A stretch of 64,000 nucleotides of DNA from Ficedula albicollis. Lineage: Eukaryota; Chordata; Aves; Passeriformes; Muscicapidae. The notes beneath the pieces are model-generated. The model had not been told where the DNA came from. It saw nothing but the letters and a program-made list of their open reading frames with translations, and did not search any database. A program made the translations under genes and the position numbers. Positions 36,436 to 49,521 of the stretch are shown here, one piece after another; position 1 is the stretch's first letter; each line of letters opens with the position of its first letter. The stretch is taken from the NCBI RefSeq assembly GCF_000247815.1, contig NC_021673.1:52641457-52705456 (forward strand). Direction: 5' to 3'.

Positions 36436-37108
36436 TGTGATAGATTGGAAGGATTGCTGGCTAAAAACTTTGGGCGTGTGCATGAAGAAAGGGGGAATTT
36501 GGACCTTACTCTGATGAGGCAATGCCTTGCTCCACACCCCATCCCTCTGGGCCTGTATCCCAGCCCCACAGTGGGCACCAATCCCTGGTGTACTGGAGGC
36601 AATACTCCACACTCACCCCTGGAGCCCCAGTCTAGCCCCATAGTGGCCAAATGAGCAGAAGCCCCACCTGGAGAAATGGCCCAAATCCAAAGGGTACTTA
36701 AGCCAGGACATAAGGCAAGAAGGTCTTGACTCTACCTCCTCTTGGAATTTTTAATCAGCTGAACAACATTGAAACCAGGATTGGTAACTGTAATTATTCT
36801 GTTCTATATATATTCTGTCTTTTTCTTTTTCATCTTCTAATTCATTCTTCTTGGAGTTTTGAGTAACCTAAAATTGGACAGGCTTGTAGCTTGTGAAGTT
36901 GAATGGTCTAAGTTAATGTTTTGTGAAGTGTTTTATGTTGATTAAATGCTGCACTAAGGTTTTGCCAACATTCTCTGATTTTCTGAAGTTGCCAGTAAAG
37001 TTTGGTTTTTTGACTTCTCAAAAATATCTCATTGGTATTTCTCCTGTGCATCTAACTCAGAGTATATTAAAAACACTCTTAAACCCTTTTAAGAGGTTCA
37101 TTGAGCCA
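36436..37108 (+). mobile_element. Probable nested insertion within the LTR, family unknown
   Basis: Between AAACACTTTCCCC on the left and TTTTCTCCCCGACACCCC on the right lies about 670 bp that does not fit the host LTR as I remember it. It has promoter-like content (CACCAATCCC, then GGGTACTTAAGCC with a TATA-like core). It could be another LTR, but ends, target duplication and family are unresolved, so the boundaries are approximate. Confidence 0.35.
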
Positions 37109-37660
37109 GGGTTTTTTTCTCCCCGACACCCCAACCGCTCTTTGCTCTCCCTCAGTGGCATAGGGAGGTGATGAATGGGAGTTACAATTCATCACAAGTT
37201 GTTTCTCTGCTGCTCAGGGAGAGGAGTCTTTCCCCTGCTCCAGCGTGGGATCCTTCCAACACGACACAGTACTCTACAAAATTCTCCAACCTGAATCTAT
37301 TGCCACAGGTAACAGTTTTCCACAAACCTCTTCCCCGTGGGTCACTCACCCACAGGGTGCAGTCCTTGAGGCACAGCCATGGATCCTCCACAGGATCACA
37401 AGCCCCACCATGGAAATTTGCTCCACCATGGGCTACCCTCTCCAAGGAACTGCAGGTCCCTACTAGGAGCCTGTTCCAGCATGGGCTTCCCACAGGTTCA
37501 TAGCCCTCTGTCAGGCATTCACCTGCTCTGGTATGAGTCTCTTCCATGGGGTACAGGGGATCTCTGCATCCCCATGGTCCTCCATGGGCTGCAGGGGCAC
37601 AGCTGCTACCCCATGGTCTGCACCACAGCCTGCAGGGGAATCAGCTCTGGTGACTGGAGT

Positions 37661-38165
<505 letters not shown>

Positions 38166-38457
38166 CTGACCTTGGTATCTGCAGAGCTGTTCATCTCACA
38201 TATTCTCACTCCTTTCTTCACTCCTTTCTTCTCTGTTCACAATTACATCCATGCAATGACTTTTTTCTCCTTAAATAGGTCATTACAGAGGCACTACCAT
38301 TATTCCTGATTAGCTAGGCCTTGGCCAGCAGCAGATCCATCCTGGACCCAGCTGGCATTTGCTCTGTCAGGCATGGGGGAAGCTTCCCGCAGATTTTCCC
38401 AGAAGTCACCCCTGTAGCATCCTCACTACCAAAATCTGGCCATGCAAACCCAATATA

Positions 38458-41400
38458 AAGTTTTGTTCATGTAGTAAGCAGTAGAGTGAACTTTGCCATT
38501 AAAATGTAACATGCTTTTTCAAATTTTTATTAAATCTTCTTTTGCTAGTACTTTTCATGATAATTCTTTAAATGACATAAACCACCCACGATACTGTGCT
38601 GTCAAAAAGCACATGTAAATTTTTTTCTCCCCTTCCTCAAAACTTAATGCTTCAGAACATAAGGCATATCAACATATTTTAAAACTCACATTCTTACAAA
38701 ATCTTCCTTAAAGTTTATGAGGAATTACTTCAACTCCTAAAGAGAAAAAAACCTGAAAACCACAGATCAAGCAAAGCATGATTAGATAAAGTCTTCCTAT
38801 AGCTTTAAATAACAAAATGTCCTCCTCTATCTGTGCTTTAAAAAAAAAAAGAAACCAAGTTTCCTCTTTCCCCAAAGACATAAAAACTCAGTGTGTGATT
38901 TAAACTGAATTAGAGAAATCACTGATGTTTTGTCTGATTTCTATTCCTCTTCACAAAGCAGGCAGAATGTAGCATGTGGAGTATTTCTACTTCGTCTGCA
39001 GCAGTATATTTTTTACTGCTTAAATACGTTAATACTGTTTTAAATACGTTAAGAGATATTGCAGGTCAAGCTGCCACCTGGTTTAATTTACTGAGGTGAG
39101 GAGGAAATGAACTTGGGCAATTAAAATTAAAACATAATAATATTCCAGGTCATCTGATGAAACACCAAAAGGAGAAGTGTAAAATTTTATTTCATAATCA
39201 TAATGAAAAAAATGAGTTCTTTTCCTTGTTTACTTCATTATAGTTCACTGTTCATGGATTTTCATTAGATTCTTACTGACTACCACATATGAACTTGAGA
39301 GGAAAATCCACCTAATGGAGGTGGCAAATAGAAAACAATATGACCATTAAAAAATGGCCTTGTGCTAGATATTAAGAAAAGGATTTGACCATCATTTGTT
39401 CCTGTATCCACACATTATACTTTGCGAATTCTTGCAGTATTAGTTCTGAGGAGATTTGCATTGGAAATCTGGGGGAACAATATTTCAATAAATATTAATT
39501 TATTTGCAAATTATCCTCAGTTTTGTATAAAAAAATGCACAAGGTTTTGCACATTTGATATCTATGATAATTTGTGCTTTTAAGCTTTGCCAGATGCAAT
39601 ATGCTTTAAAAGTTAAACACAAATACTGGTGAAAAATTATATGTTTATTTTGGCATTTGAACTTCAAAAGACATCTTCAGTAACACTTACATGTGCATTT
39701 CATAAACACCTGAGTAGTCCTATTGAGGTAGTAGAGATTGCCCATGTGCTTCAAGTTAAGTGTTTTTAAGTCAGGAAGCTTATTTTGCAACTTTTTTTAA
39801 AACTACTTTTTTTAAGCTTAGAAGTAGGGAAACTGAAAAAAATCAACAAATGCATCATCTATTGTGAATTATTCCTTCCAGTAGCATTTTGTTGGCAACA
39901 AATGAGCATAATTTAAGCTCTGACTAAGAGCTGATAACAAAGAAAAGACTAGCACTTCCAAAATGTAACTTACTTCTTTGTGACCACTAGCAAAAGCAAA
40001 TGCTTGAGAATTTGTTTATATTCATTCTTTCATGTAGAGGACTGACATGGGGCATTCAGTTGCAAAGTAGCATTATCTCATGCTGAAAAGTGGAGAAATT
40101 CATAATTCCTGTATTATCACCTCTCCTAACTGCTGACTGTGGTGTGTGGCATCAAACAACTCACTTAAATCCTTACATTTTGGGAGCCCTTTAACTGAAG
40201 TAAAGCCGTCAGGACCTTATGAATATGAAACCTGCAAGCTCCTAGTCCTGTGGCATCTGGTGATGTTTAACACGATATATCATTTGACTGGGAACATTTT
40301 TCTTCCAAGGATGCCCAGAGCGTCCTTCATCAAGACAAGTTATAATATAGAAATAATGCAATATAGTATTCTCGATATATAATATTTACTTTTGAGGTGT
40401 AAATCAGCCCCTAAGCAAAATCCTATCAAAAGCCAGATTTTAGTCTTTTTTATATCTTTCATAAAGTCAGTGCAGAAAAAAATGTTTACATTTCTAATGC
40501 AGGGTAAGTGAAAGGCATTAGAGATGTGAAAGAGAATGCAGAATTTCAGAGCAGTGACATATTACTGCCTTTTACTGAACAATCCAAAAATCGCTTTGGC
40601 TCTCATAGGAAATAAAAGCCTGAAGTTGGAATGCACATAAAATGAAGACCAAGAAAAAAAAAAAGTCTCTTAAAAAAAGATAAATGTCTTAATTATAGCC
40701 AGATTTTATTGGTAAGATTTAATTGTATTTTCATTAGATCTTATTTAATCTCTCTCTCAGTGGGCTGATCTACACAGAGAAAGATGTCAAAAATATATTG
40801 CATGAATTCCCAAAATCATGAATTTCATGAGTTTATGTTGAGAGGTCATAAGTTGCTCAATGCTCTCCAACTCTGCCTCTGCTGCAAAACCTCATGGATG
40901 TTATTTATCCCATATCCAAACTCTTCAAGAAAGGTTGTCCATCCTCTGATGTTTTATTCACAAAGTGCTAATCCCAATGGGGCCTTAGTCTCACATGGGC
41001 TTCTTTCCTTTCAGTTGTAATGCAAATGCAAACTAATTTTTATTGATGACAACGATATCTTCTGAGAATCACTGCATTCCCTATAATTTGGATAAATGAA
41101 TATAAATCTGTTTTAAGAAAGGAAGATTTATTCCTAAATACAGCTATTGAGCACATAAAACACTGCATGTTTTCAGCTCGTATCTGTTCAGAATGCTGCT
41201 CACAGGACATAGTTTGTTCATTTATGTTGACAAATATAATGTTGTGGTTTAATTATTTATGGATTTTTAATTATTGAAAGCATTACTTAGCAGTCTACCA
41301 GGAAATGTATCATGCTATATATTCTGAAGGTAATAAAAACTTAATGATCAAAGGGCCAATGGCAGCCATTCCCTGAAATTAAATCTTTGATGAGAAGTGT

Positions 41401-41569
41401 CAGAGTGGTTGCAAGTTTTGGGACAGGGAGGAAGGAAAAAGGGTAATAGGTAATCAGGTAACAAATGTTTTCAGTTATGTGAAAGGTTAATGAGCACATA
41501 GCATTTGCATAATACGACCCTTGGGCTTGTCTAAACTGCCCTTTATTTCTCCTCAGAAGTACCCTATCA
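38458..41569. other. Unique non-coding sequence
   Basis: About 3.1 kb, AT-rich, no recognised gene or transposon. Short A runs near 38840 and 40655. A near-repeat of TTAAATACGTTAA lies at 39020-39053. Confidence 0.45.
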
Positions 41570-42052
41570 ATGTGAAGTCTACTGCGACTCCATCAAACAA
41601 GCACGAGTGGAAACAGAGTGCTCGGGACTGTTCTTGAGATCCACATTGACAGGGTTTAGACAATTGTGGATGATTCAGATACCCCTTCTGGGCCCCCTGG
41701 AAGTTTATCCCTTAGATAAGAAGTCCTTCCTTAGGATGACTCATGCTAGAGAAATGTGCACCCCTGTAGACCCCCATGTTATCTCTTAGTGCTGTAATTG
41801 GTCCTTTTTCAATCTTCTAAGTAATTGGTCACCTCTTTACCTAAAACCTTAAAATAATTGGATAGTTTTCAATTTGTAACACTATTGGTCAATCTCCCAA
41901 GCCACCCTAATCCTAGAAAATCCCCTTGATATTCTATGTACTTGGACTGCTGTTGGACCCCTTCGCAGAAATAAAGTTGTGGAACTTCTGTGCAGCTTCC
42001 CCAGATCTCTTTCTCGCTGACTAAGAAGGTCCTGCAAGCAAAACGAAATCAC
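41570..42052 (+). mobile_element. Candidate endogenous retrovirus LTR
   Basis: The block resembles an LTR on the plus strand. It has a possible TGTGAAGTCTACTGCG start, several CCAAT-type boxes in reverse (GTAATTGGTC, AATTGGATAG, TATTGGTCAA), a compact promoter region, GCAGAAATAAAGTTGTGG with the poly(A) signal at about 41970, and a pyrimidine-rich downstream part (TTCCCCAGATCTCTTTCTCG). This order is standard for LTRs. Neither edge is certain, no coding region follows, and the family is not identified. Confidence 0.5.
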
Positions 42053-42102
42053 AAAAGAGCTGATAGCCTAAACGTTAGGCCTTGCTTGCATCTAAGGACC
42101 TT
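42026..42102 (+). repeat. Long imperfect hairpin with nested inner hairpin
   Basis: AAGGTCC (42026-42032) pairs with GGACCTT (42096-42102). TGCAAGCAA (42033-42041) pairs with TTGCTTGCA (42082-42090), leaving a 5-base bulge on the right arm. At the tip, GCCTAA (42066-42071) pairs with TTAGGC (42075-42080). A further small hairpin, CTGCC-TAA-GGCAG, follows at about 42115-42127. It lies directly after the LTR poly(A) region, so it may be part of U5 or the retroviral leader. Function is unknown. Confidence 0.7.
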
Positions 42103-43404
42103 GTGGCTGACGTCTGCCTAAGGCAGCCAGGAGAATCTGTTCTATTTGGAATGTTTTATCCAGGCTTGCAGCTACAGACAATGGCATAGCAAAAATATTT
42201 GTAGATAAAAGACATGTATCTCCACCTAGGCCTATTCCACAGAGGGAGCAAAATTTGCCTGAGCAGGGGTAGGATAGATAGATGTAGATGAGGCCTTTAT
42301 GGGTATTTTTCTGGTTTGTTTCTTTTTCCTGTTTCTTTTTCCTTCCCTTTTAATCCCAAGTAGATGCTAAAGCTGATTTGTTATTTTTAAAAAGAGAACA
42401 ATATTTGAACAACTCTCTGGTTAGTCTCTTCACTCTGAGGTAAGGAGTTAATTTAGTAAAATAAAAAGGCTACAAGAAGGTGTCAAAGAAAAATATTACA
42501 CTTCTTTTCTTCTCAATTACCACTGTATAAAATATGATTATAAAGCACAGGAAATTCAATAGAACAAGCTGGCAGGCACATATACCAGTGGAATGAAGTC
42601 TCTGGTTTTTTTCTTGCTCTCCTTTTAATAGAAACATTTCTATTAAACTCATACTTCTACTGAAATATAAAAGTTTCTTGAAAACTCACCAGGCTGCATT
42701 GATCCAAAGTATATCACAGTTGCCTTAAGTTACATACTGATTAGAGGTGTCCAGGAACATACTACACCTAACAGAGTCAACCAGAGGTTGGTTTTGGTTT
42801 TGGTTTAATGTGCTTAAGTACCAGCAGAATTTATTTGAAACATAGAAGCAGACATAATGCATCAATTTACTTCTGTAACATGTTTTTTTCAGGACTTAAC
42901 TGGAAGCAGCAGGGGATGCTTCTTATCAATCGATTCTTGTCCAGCCCAAAAGTTGGGAAATTAGGGTCAACTTTGTGATGTTCCCTGGAATAATTTTCCT
43001 CAGTTACAAACATGAATGACTTGACTCAAGCAATATTTTCTTAGAAGAAGAAAAACACACAAAAGGCAGGAAAATAGTGTAATGTGTACTATCCTAAATG
43101 TTGATTAACACTATTTCACAAATCTGTTCTATGGTAAGGCTTTTGCCTAGCCTGCTTCATTCACATTTTGTGACTGTCAGACATCGCAGGACTCAGTACA
43201 AGTTATCTCAGATCTTGTGTTCTAAGCTGGTTTTGTTGCTGTAACTCCTTGCAGCCAGTCCATATTTCACCAATTGTTCTAGCAATGGTCCCCAACATTA
43301 CAGATATAACAGTTCCCTGGCATGCAAGAGACATTTAAAGGCATCGCTGCTTTTCAAGGAAAACTAGAGTATTGTCCTTATTTTTTTCCCTACACACATA
43401 GGGA

Positions 43405-43438
<34 letters not shown>

Positions 43439-46400
43439 TTGCCTTACTCTAGGGTGAGCTTTTACCTCAACTCCAGTAAGCATAATTATTCTACTCAGAA
43501 ATCTGTACCATATTATAAACAGAAATTTTCTCCACTGTTTGGTATTAACAGAAATGCTTTCCAAACACAACAAAACATACAGAAAGAAGATGTGGCTTTA
43601 TCCTATCAATCTACCCTTTTCATTCACAACTTCCTTTTCTTCCTCAGAAATCAACAGCATGCACTTCCCTTGCCTCTTGCCCCCAAAATTGCCTGGTGTT
43701 GCTTTGCCTTTGCTTCCAGCCTCAGCTGCCAAGGTAGCACAGGTAGCTGGAACTGCAGGATGAGAAGCAGCACCAGCTCCACCAGCCCAGACAAAGCCCT
43801 GGGGAGTTAACCTGTAAATCACCAGTCCTTCCCTGTAATTCCCTTTCTTCTGAGATTTCACACTAGATGTAATGGGTCTATTTATAGTCTGGTCTAATTA
43901 CAGATCACAGAAGGTATGGTCCCACTCAAGCTCCTTACTTTTTTCTTTTTCCATTGGCTCTGGCAATCTAATTGCCATTGGATAAATGGGGTCAGATAAT
44001 TAATCCAACAGAGAATGAGCCTGCCATAAGAAATTACTTATTTACTCAGGAGATCAATGAGCTTTTGAGGTCACCCTTCAACCACATGATCTCCAGGTCT
44101 GTCTCATGGGAGGAGGCACTAGTACATGCCTGGGGAGAAAAGAGATAAGAGAACTCTGCCTTTTGGCATGGGTCTGGTTGAATGTAGGTTAGTTGCACTG
44201 TGAAACACCTCAAGTATGCCTCTCTGGAGAATACATTCTCCTAGCTCACCTTTAATAACATAAAGAAGGAAAATAACCATCTTTCTTTTCCTTTTTTTTT
44301 ACAACCTGCTGCCCAGATAATTTCACTATCATTATGTCATTGCAGTATCACTTCCCCTAATAGAAGACAAAACCTAAAAGAAGTGCCAAATCCTCCTTCA
44401 TGTATGGCTACTCTTCTTAGTACAACCCATGTAAAAGTTTGCAAGCTCCGTATTTCCTTTGGTCTGCCTGTAATATGAGCTCACCAAACTATGCCATTAG
44501 CATTAAGCTATATCTAAGAATTTGGATGTTTATTGAAGAAACATTTTTTTCCTCCATTGCAGAAAGGCTCTAAGATCTGTTTCTAGAAGCAACAGAAAGT
44601 AGAAGTGCCAGTAGATAACAATGAAATTAATTTATATATGGCACAAGTAATTTTTTTTCCGCCCAGTTTTTTGCCATATTTGCCTAAAAAGCACAGAGAG
44701 TTGTTTCTGAACTCAGGTCGTTTGGATTTCCTTGTACAGCTCTAATCTCATGTCATGAAAAAATGAAATTTCTAGAAATCCTTCTTCACCTGACCAATGC
44801 AATTTCATTGCTCCTTGTTATTTTCTTAAAAAAATAAAACAAGAAAAGAGAAAAATGAATTGGGGGCAAATGCACAGTTCTACTTTAAAAACCTTCTCAA
44901 TTAATAAGACATTCCATGTATTTCAGTTAAATGATTAGAACACATACTCAATGCTGTTCAGCTTCTTAAATCTTAACAGAAAAGTAACATCCTTTGTCAG
45001 CTTCAGCTCAGTCCTTGCTTTGCAGCCCTTGGATAAACTGGAAGGCTGCAAGTAACACAAAAGGGAGGCTCAGAAGAGCTGAAGGAATGACTGAGTTGTT
45101 TCTTTCTATAGTGAGCCTCCAAGGAACTGCCCAAATAAGCTGGGAGAAGATTTATGTGTCTGACAGAAGATGTTTATAAGAAAAGCGAGGCAGGAAACAG
45201 CAAAGGAGTGGAAGAGTTCACTATAAATGCTTTATTCAAGTTTCTGGGCCAGGACCTGGAGGACTGGAAGAGATGAAGGCTTTTCCTTTAAGCTCCAGTA
45301 GAACGTGTTTCTAATATTGGCGGAATCAAGAAAATGAGTGCCACACAGTCTAATATAGAGGTGATATATTTCTGTCCTCTTAGCTCCCTGCACATATTCT
45401 GAACACATATTCTGAGTGGGGAGGCAGTCTGACCAGTGTGCAGCCAGACACAAACACATCACAGTGCTGGGGGAAAAGAGTAACTCGTGGAGGAAAGGGG
45501 AAACTGCAGCAGCACTCCCCATTCCTAACCCTATTCATAAGCATGACTACCTACAGCCTAAATCTGCCGTTTATAAATTTTTTAAGTCACATTTTTAAAT
45601 TATGCAATTAGCTAATTTCAGGAGCGAATAACTGCTATGATACTAGCTAGTCTTATCCCACCTGTTCACCTCAAACCCTGAAATTTTAAGTGCTGAATAA
45701 AATTAAGACTGGCATTTAACCAGATATGCAGAATCCACAAAATACACATAAACTGATCTGAACAGTCTTCAAATGAAAGAAATTAAATAAATACATTCAA
45801 CTAAAATGTTTTCCTTTTTTTGTTTGTTTTTTTAATTTTTATATATTTTTGCACTTAGTAGCAAAAAAGTCTAAGGTCAAATATGGGCTTAAAAGAATTG
45901 CATTCAGAAAAGAACCTGTTCAGTCAGTCCCGTGTAAAAACTGACTAAGAAACAGACTGTTAGCAGGGCTGGAAAACAATGGTATTTGTAACATTTAACT
46001 TGCTTATCATTCACTGTTCAACTGTGTAGATGCATTAAAGACTGCAGTTCTTCTGATCAAGCATATTCTTCTTTCCATACAAGGAAATTTTTCTATTACA
46101 CTGCCAAATTTCCCTGGACATTAGGTTAAAATATCCCTCTTTGGATTATATTTCTAGTTCAATTACATCAGAGAAGTCAGGAAAAATAAAATTATGATCA
46201 TGTAGAAGCGAGTTGTTTGTTGCAATTAGAATTTTTTATGTGTGTAATACTTAGCAATGTGTTGCATGTCTTTAAAATCCTGTTACTGGACATAGGATGG
46301 GCATTGAGGTCACTGTGAATCTTGGGAAGAAACAGTGCTTTAGTGCCTTTCTCCTTGTTCTGTTCATCTCTGTGCGTTTGCAGTGCATAAGCCACAATAC

Positions 46401-48571
46401 ACAGCATTTTTAACAGGCTGTCCCTTGACATTTCTCCTTAACTGATAGTCTAGGTGAGGCAGTACAGAACAAATTCTGGGAAGAGGATGAGGAAAATTGA
46501 AATCAGCATCACAAAGCAAATAAACCAAACATGTGGACAACAGATAGACACACGTATGCACTGTGATTAAATTCATATTGTGTCCCACATAAGACCTTCT
46601 TTGATTGTTATAATGAAGCCACAAAATGTCCTCCCTCAAACAAATCTAAAATTGTGTTTTGAAGCTGTCTTCCTTCTGGTGAGGGTATTTTGTCTGCTCA
46701 GCTTCCTGCCTTTCCTGTCTGGGATAATGGGACGCACTATCAAGAAAATGCAAGAGAAAGTTTTGTACCTTTATGCTGGATTTGGGCAGAAGGCTGAGAC
46801 CTGCTGTGCATGCCACAGAGTTGCTCTTCCAGCATAACTATTTTGACAGAAAACACTGTTGGGAAGACAAGCACGGTGACAGATGATGGGATTCTTGAGT
46901 TCACGGTCAAGCATAACAGCTGCCATGATTACCAGGATGAGGCACAAACAGCCACATTCATCTGTGGTGCAAATCCATTGATGTCAGCAGATGAAACTGG
47001 CTCTGAGAAATGTGGCTGCTCTGCTGTAGGTTTGTTTCTGAGGAAAGGGAGGGTAACCAGTAGAAAAAAAGGAAAAGCATTAAGTAAATATGCAAATTTC
47101 AATCTAATATGCAAAGTCTCTAGTTTGTTGCTCCAAACACTCCAATAAATAAAGAAAGCTCTCCATTTGGCAACATATTTGCACATAACACTGTGTACTT
47201 TCCACATAAAGCCTTCCAAGTCAACTGGCTAATTATTATTATTATTTTCTCTTCTGCTGTTAGGAAAGCACCTTCCACAAAACCAAGAGCCTTGTTTTGT
47301 TGATCTCTCTGTGAGGATTTATATATCGGATTAATTAGCAGTTAGAACAGGATTCACTCCCTCTCACAGCTTCGGTTCTCCCATTAACAGTCTGTGGCTT
47401 GGTGCTAAATCTCAGAAGACAGTCTTGCTATTTACTGTTCTGTTTAGTGTGGGATTGCTAATTCTTATCTGTTTAAACACAACTGATGATGTTAGGACAG
47501 TCAACAAAAAAAGGCAGTTTGTAATTACTAGTTGTAATGTCACTGCTGATCCTCACACTTTCATAAACTAATCATCTTTCTTTTTATTTCATTCCTAAGT
47601 ATTAAAGCACTATAAAAGCACACTTAGTATGAGAATTTGGGGAGAACAACATCTTTTTAAATTGTATTCCTAATTTTGTTAACTGCAGTCTTAATTTGGA
47701 AATAATTTGCTGAATGTGTGCTTTGCAAATTGTTGTCCCTCTGTGTGTGCTTAATAGCTTAAAAATGATTGTGCATTAGAGAGGGGCCATTCTAACATTC
47801 CTAAGTGGTCACACCAGCCTTGCCCCCAGTTCATACCCAATCCAGACTCAAATATGTTTGTGACTTTTGTCAATTTGTGACTGAAACATACTGCACTTTG
47901 CCTTCAAGGCATCTGTGTGAGGATAAACCAGCACTCAGATGAAATTGCTTTAACTGCAGCAGGATCAGAATAAAGCTACTCTGACCTGAGAGAGTGCATA
48001 TAAAGCTGAGCAGATGTCACATCCTGCCTCCATATCTGAAACACCGGTGTCTGACAGTGTCAAACAGCTCAGCTGCCTGACAGGCTGCCAGAGGAGCTGC
48101 AAGCAGCAGCTCAGAAAGAGCTGGTGCTCCCGCTGCACCCTGCAGCAGGGTTCTCCGGGCAGGTCAGCAAGCTGCAGCAAGCTTTCCTCAGCAGCAGGGA
48201 CAGAGCTTGTCTGCAGAGCAGCATCCTTGTGTTCTGGGCCAGCTGGTTCCTGGGGACAGCACCTTGGGACCTGTGCCTCAGGTGACACAGCTGTCTTGTG
48301 CCCAGCTTGCTCACAGGGCTTGTGGAGAATCGTTGGTCTGCCCCTTGCACCACTCTAAGGAATCCCATTCTTAACTCTTTAAACACTGCAGAGGTTGCTG
48401 GATGAGTCACTTTCCTTCTTTTCCCCCATTTCCCCCTCCAGAAATGATAATATTTTCCTCTAGCAAAAATACAGAGGAAGGATTCAGAATTCAGTATCCC
48501 TTTCCAAAACCCAGCCACAATAACAAGAAAAGTAGACATCCCAGGTGCATTGAACTGAATGTTAGGGGATT
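42103..48571. other. Unique non-coding sequence with one (AC)n
   Basis: About 6.5 kb without a recognised gene. Contains GGTTTT repeats near 42787-42806, (AC)n at 43408-43436 and (TTA)4 near 47232. A GC-richer patch at about 47990-48360 follows a TATA-like CATATAAAGC and carries overlapping frames on both strands (114 codons plus, 165 codons minus to 48608), none with a recognised domain. Confidence 0.45.
43408..43436. repeat. (CA)n dinucleotide microsatellite
   Basis: About 14 CA units. A 162-codon frame crossing it (43322-43810, +) reads THTHTH here and has no domain. Confidence 0.95.
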
Positions 48572-48749
48572 TCCAGACAATTGCGCTTCCAGCTTCAGCT
48601 CCAACCAAGGGAAATATTCAATACAGATAAAGAGTAGGATTCATACTTGATTTTGCTTACTCCAGACAATTGCACTTCCAGCTTCAGCTCCATCCAAGGG
48701 AAATGTTCAACACAGATAAAGAGTAGGATTCATACTTGATTTTGCTTAT
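48572..48749. repeat. Two-copy tandem duplication, 89-bp unit
   Basis: The unit from TCCAGACAATTG to TTGATTTTGCTTA occurs at 48572-48660 and 48661-48749, with several substitutions (TTGCGCTT/TTGCACTT, CCAACC/CCATCC, ATATTCAATAC/ATGTTCAACAC). This makes it somewhat older than the identical pairs. Confidence 0.95.
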
Positions 48750-49433
48750 ACCAACAAAACTAAGATCCAAACCCAGTTCATTACAGTTAATTGCAGAAGT
48801 TGCACTGACTTCAAATTGGATGCCAAATTGGATGCCTAATGAAAGACAATAATCTGTATTTTAAACATGGCACTAGGTACCTGTCCTGTGCAGGAATGCA
48901 GAAATTTTAACCTCAGAAGATATACTTGCTCTTGCCTACATACCACCTTTAATTAAATTTCACCCGAAAGGTTCTTTTCTGTACTTTTTTTTCAATTTAA
49001 AGACAAAAACAAAAGCCCTTTCAAGAACTAAGTATCTGACCTGTTTTGAGGGCTGCTTACATTATGTGAATTATGCTCTTCCATAGATCCTGATTAACTG
49101 TAGTGATACTCTTGTGAATAGCTCATAACAAATATGAGGTTATTAATTTTAACTCAAAACTTTAAACTGCTCCTATTTTTAGTAGCCTAGGACCTGTCTA
49201 TTAGCAAACAATTAGGAACATATATAATGTTGGAACTATTCCCATATCCAGTTTGACCAAGAGGGGAGGTTATGGGCCAGGTTTTAAAAAAACTGAGGTC
49301 CCAATAAATTGTCAAAATGTATTGGTCTTTCAAAATCCAGTTTCCAGCAATAACTGATTATCAGGGATGAATGGTAAAATTTATACACATATACATCTAT
49401 GTGGGCTTTGTACATATTTTGAAGTCTGTTTTT
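48750..49433. other. Unique non-coding sequence
   Basis: Contains only a tiny direct repeat, CAAATTGGATGC twice, at about 48812-48836. No gene seen. Confidence 0.45.
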
Positions 49434-49469
49434 TTTGGTTTTTTTTTTGTTTTTGTTTTTTTTTTTTTT

Positions 49470-49521
<52 letters not shown>
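49430..49521. repeat. T-rich tract joined to G42 homopolymer
   Basis: Interrupted T runs (49430-49479, the last about 24 T long) switch abruptly to 42 consecutive G (49480-49521) before GCTAGAAGG. This is the second place in the window where an A or T homopolymer abuts a pure G tract. Confidence 0.95.

Noticed and set aside
40494..40507. Recursive-splice-like CTAATGCAGGGTAAGTG
   Set aside because: An extra G separates acceptor and donor, and the pyrimidine tract is poor.
43322..43810. 162-codon frame
   Set aside because: It crosses a CA microsatellite (THTHTH) and shows no domain; likely chance.
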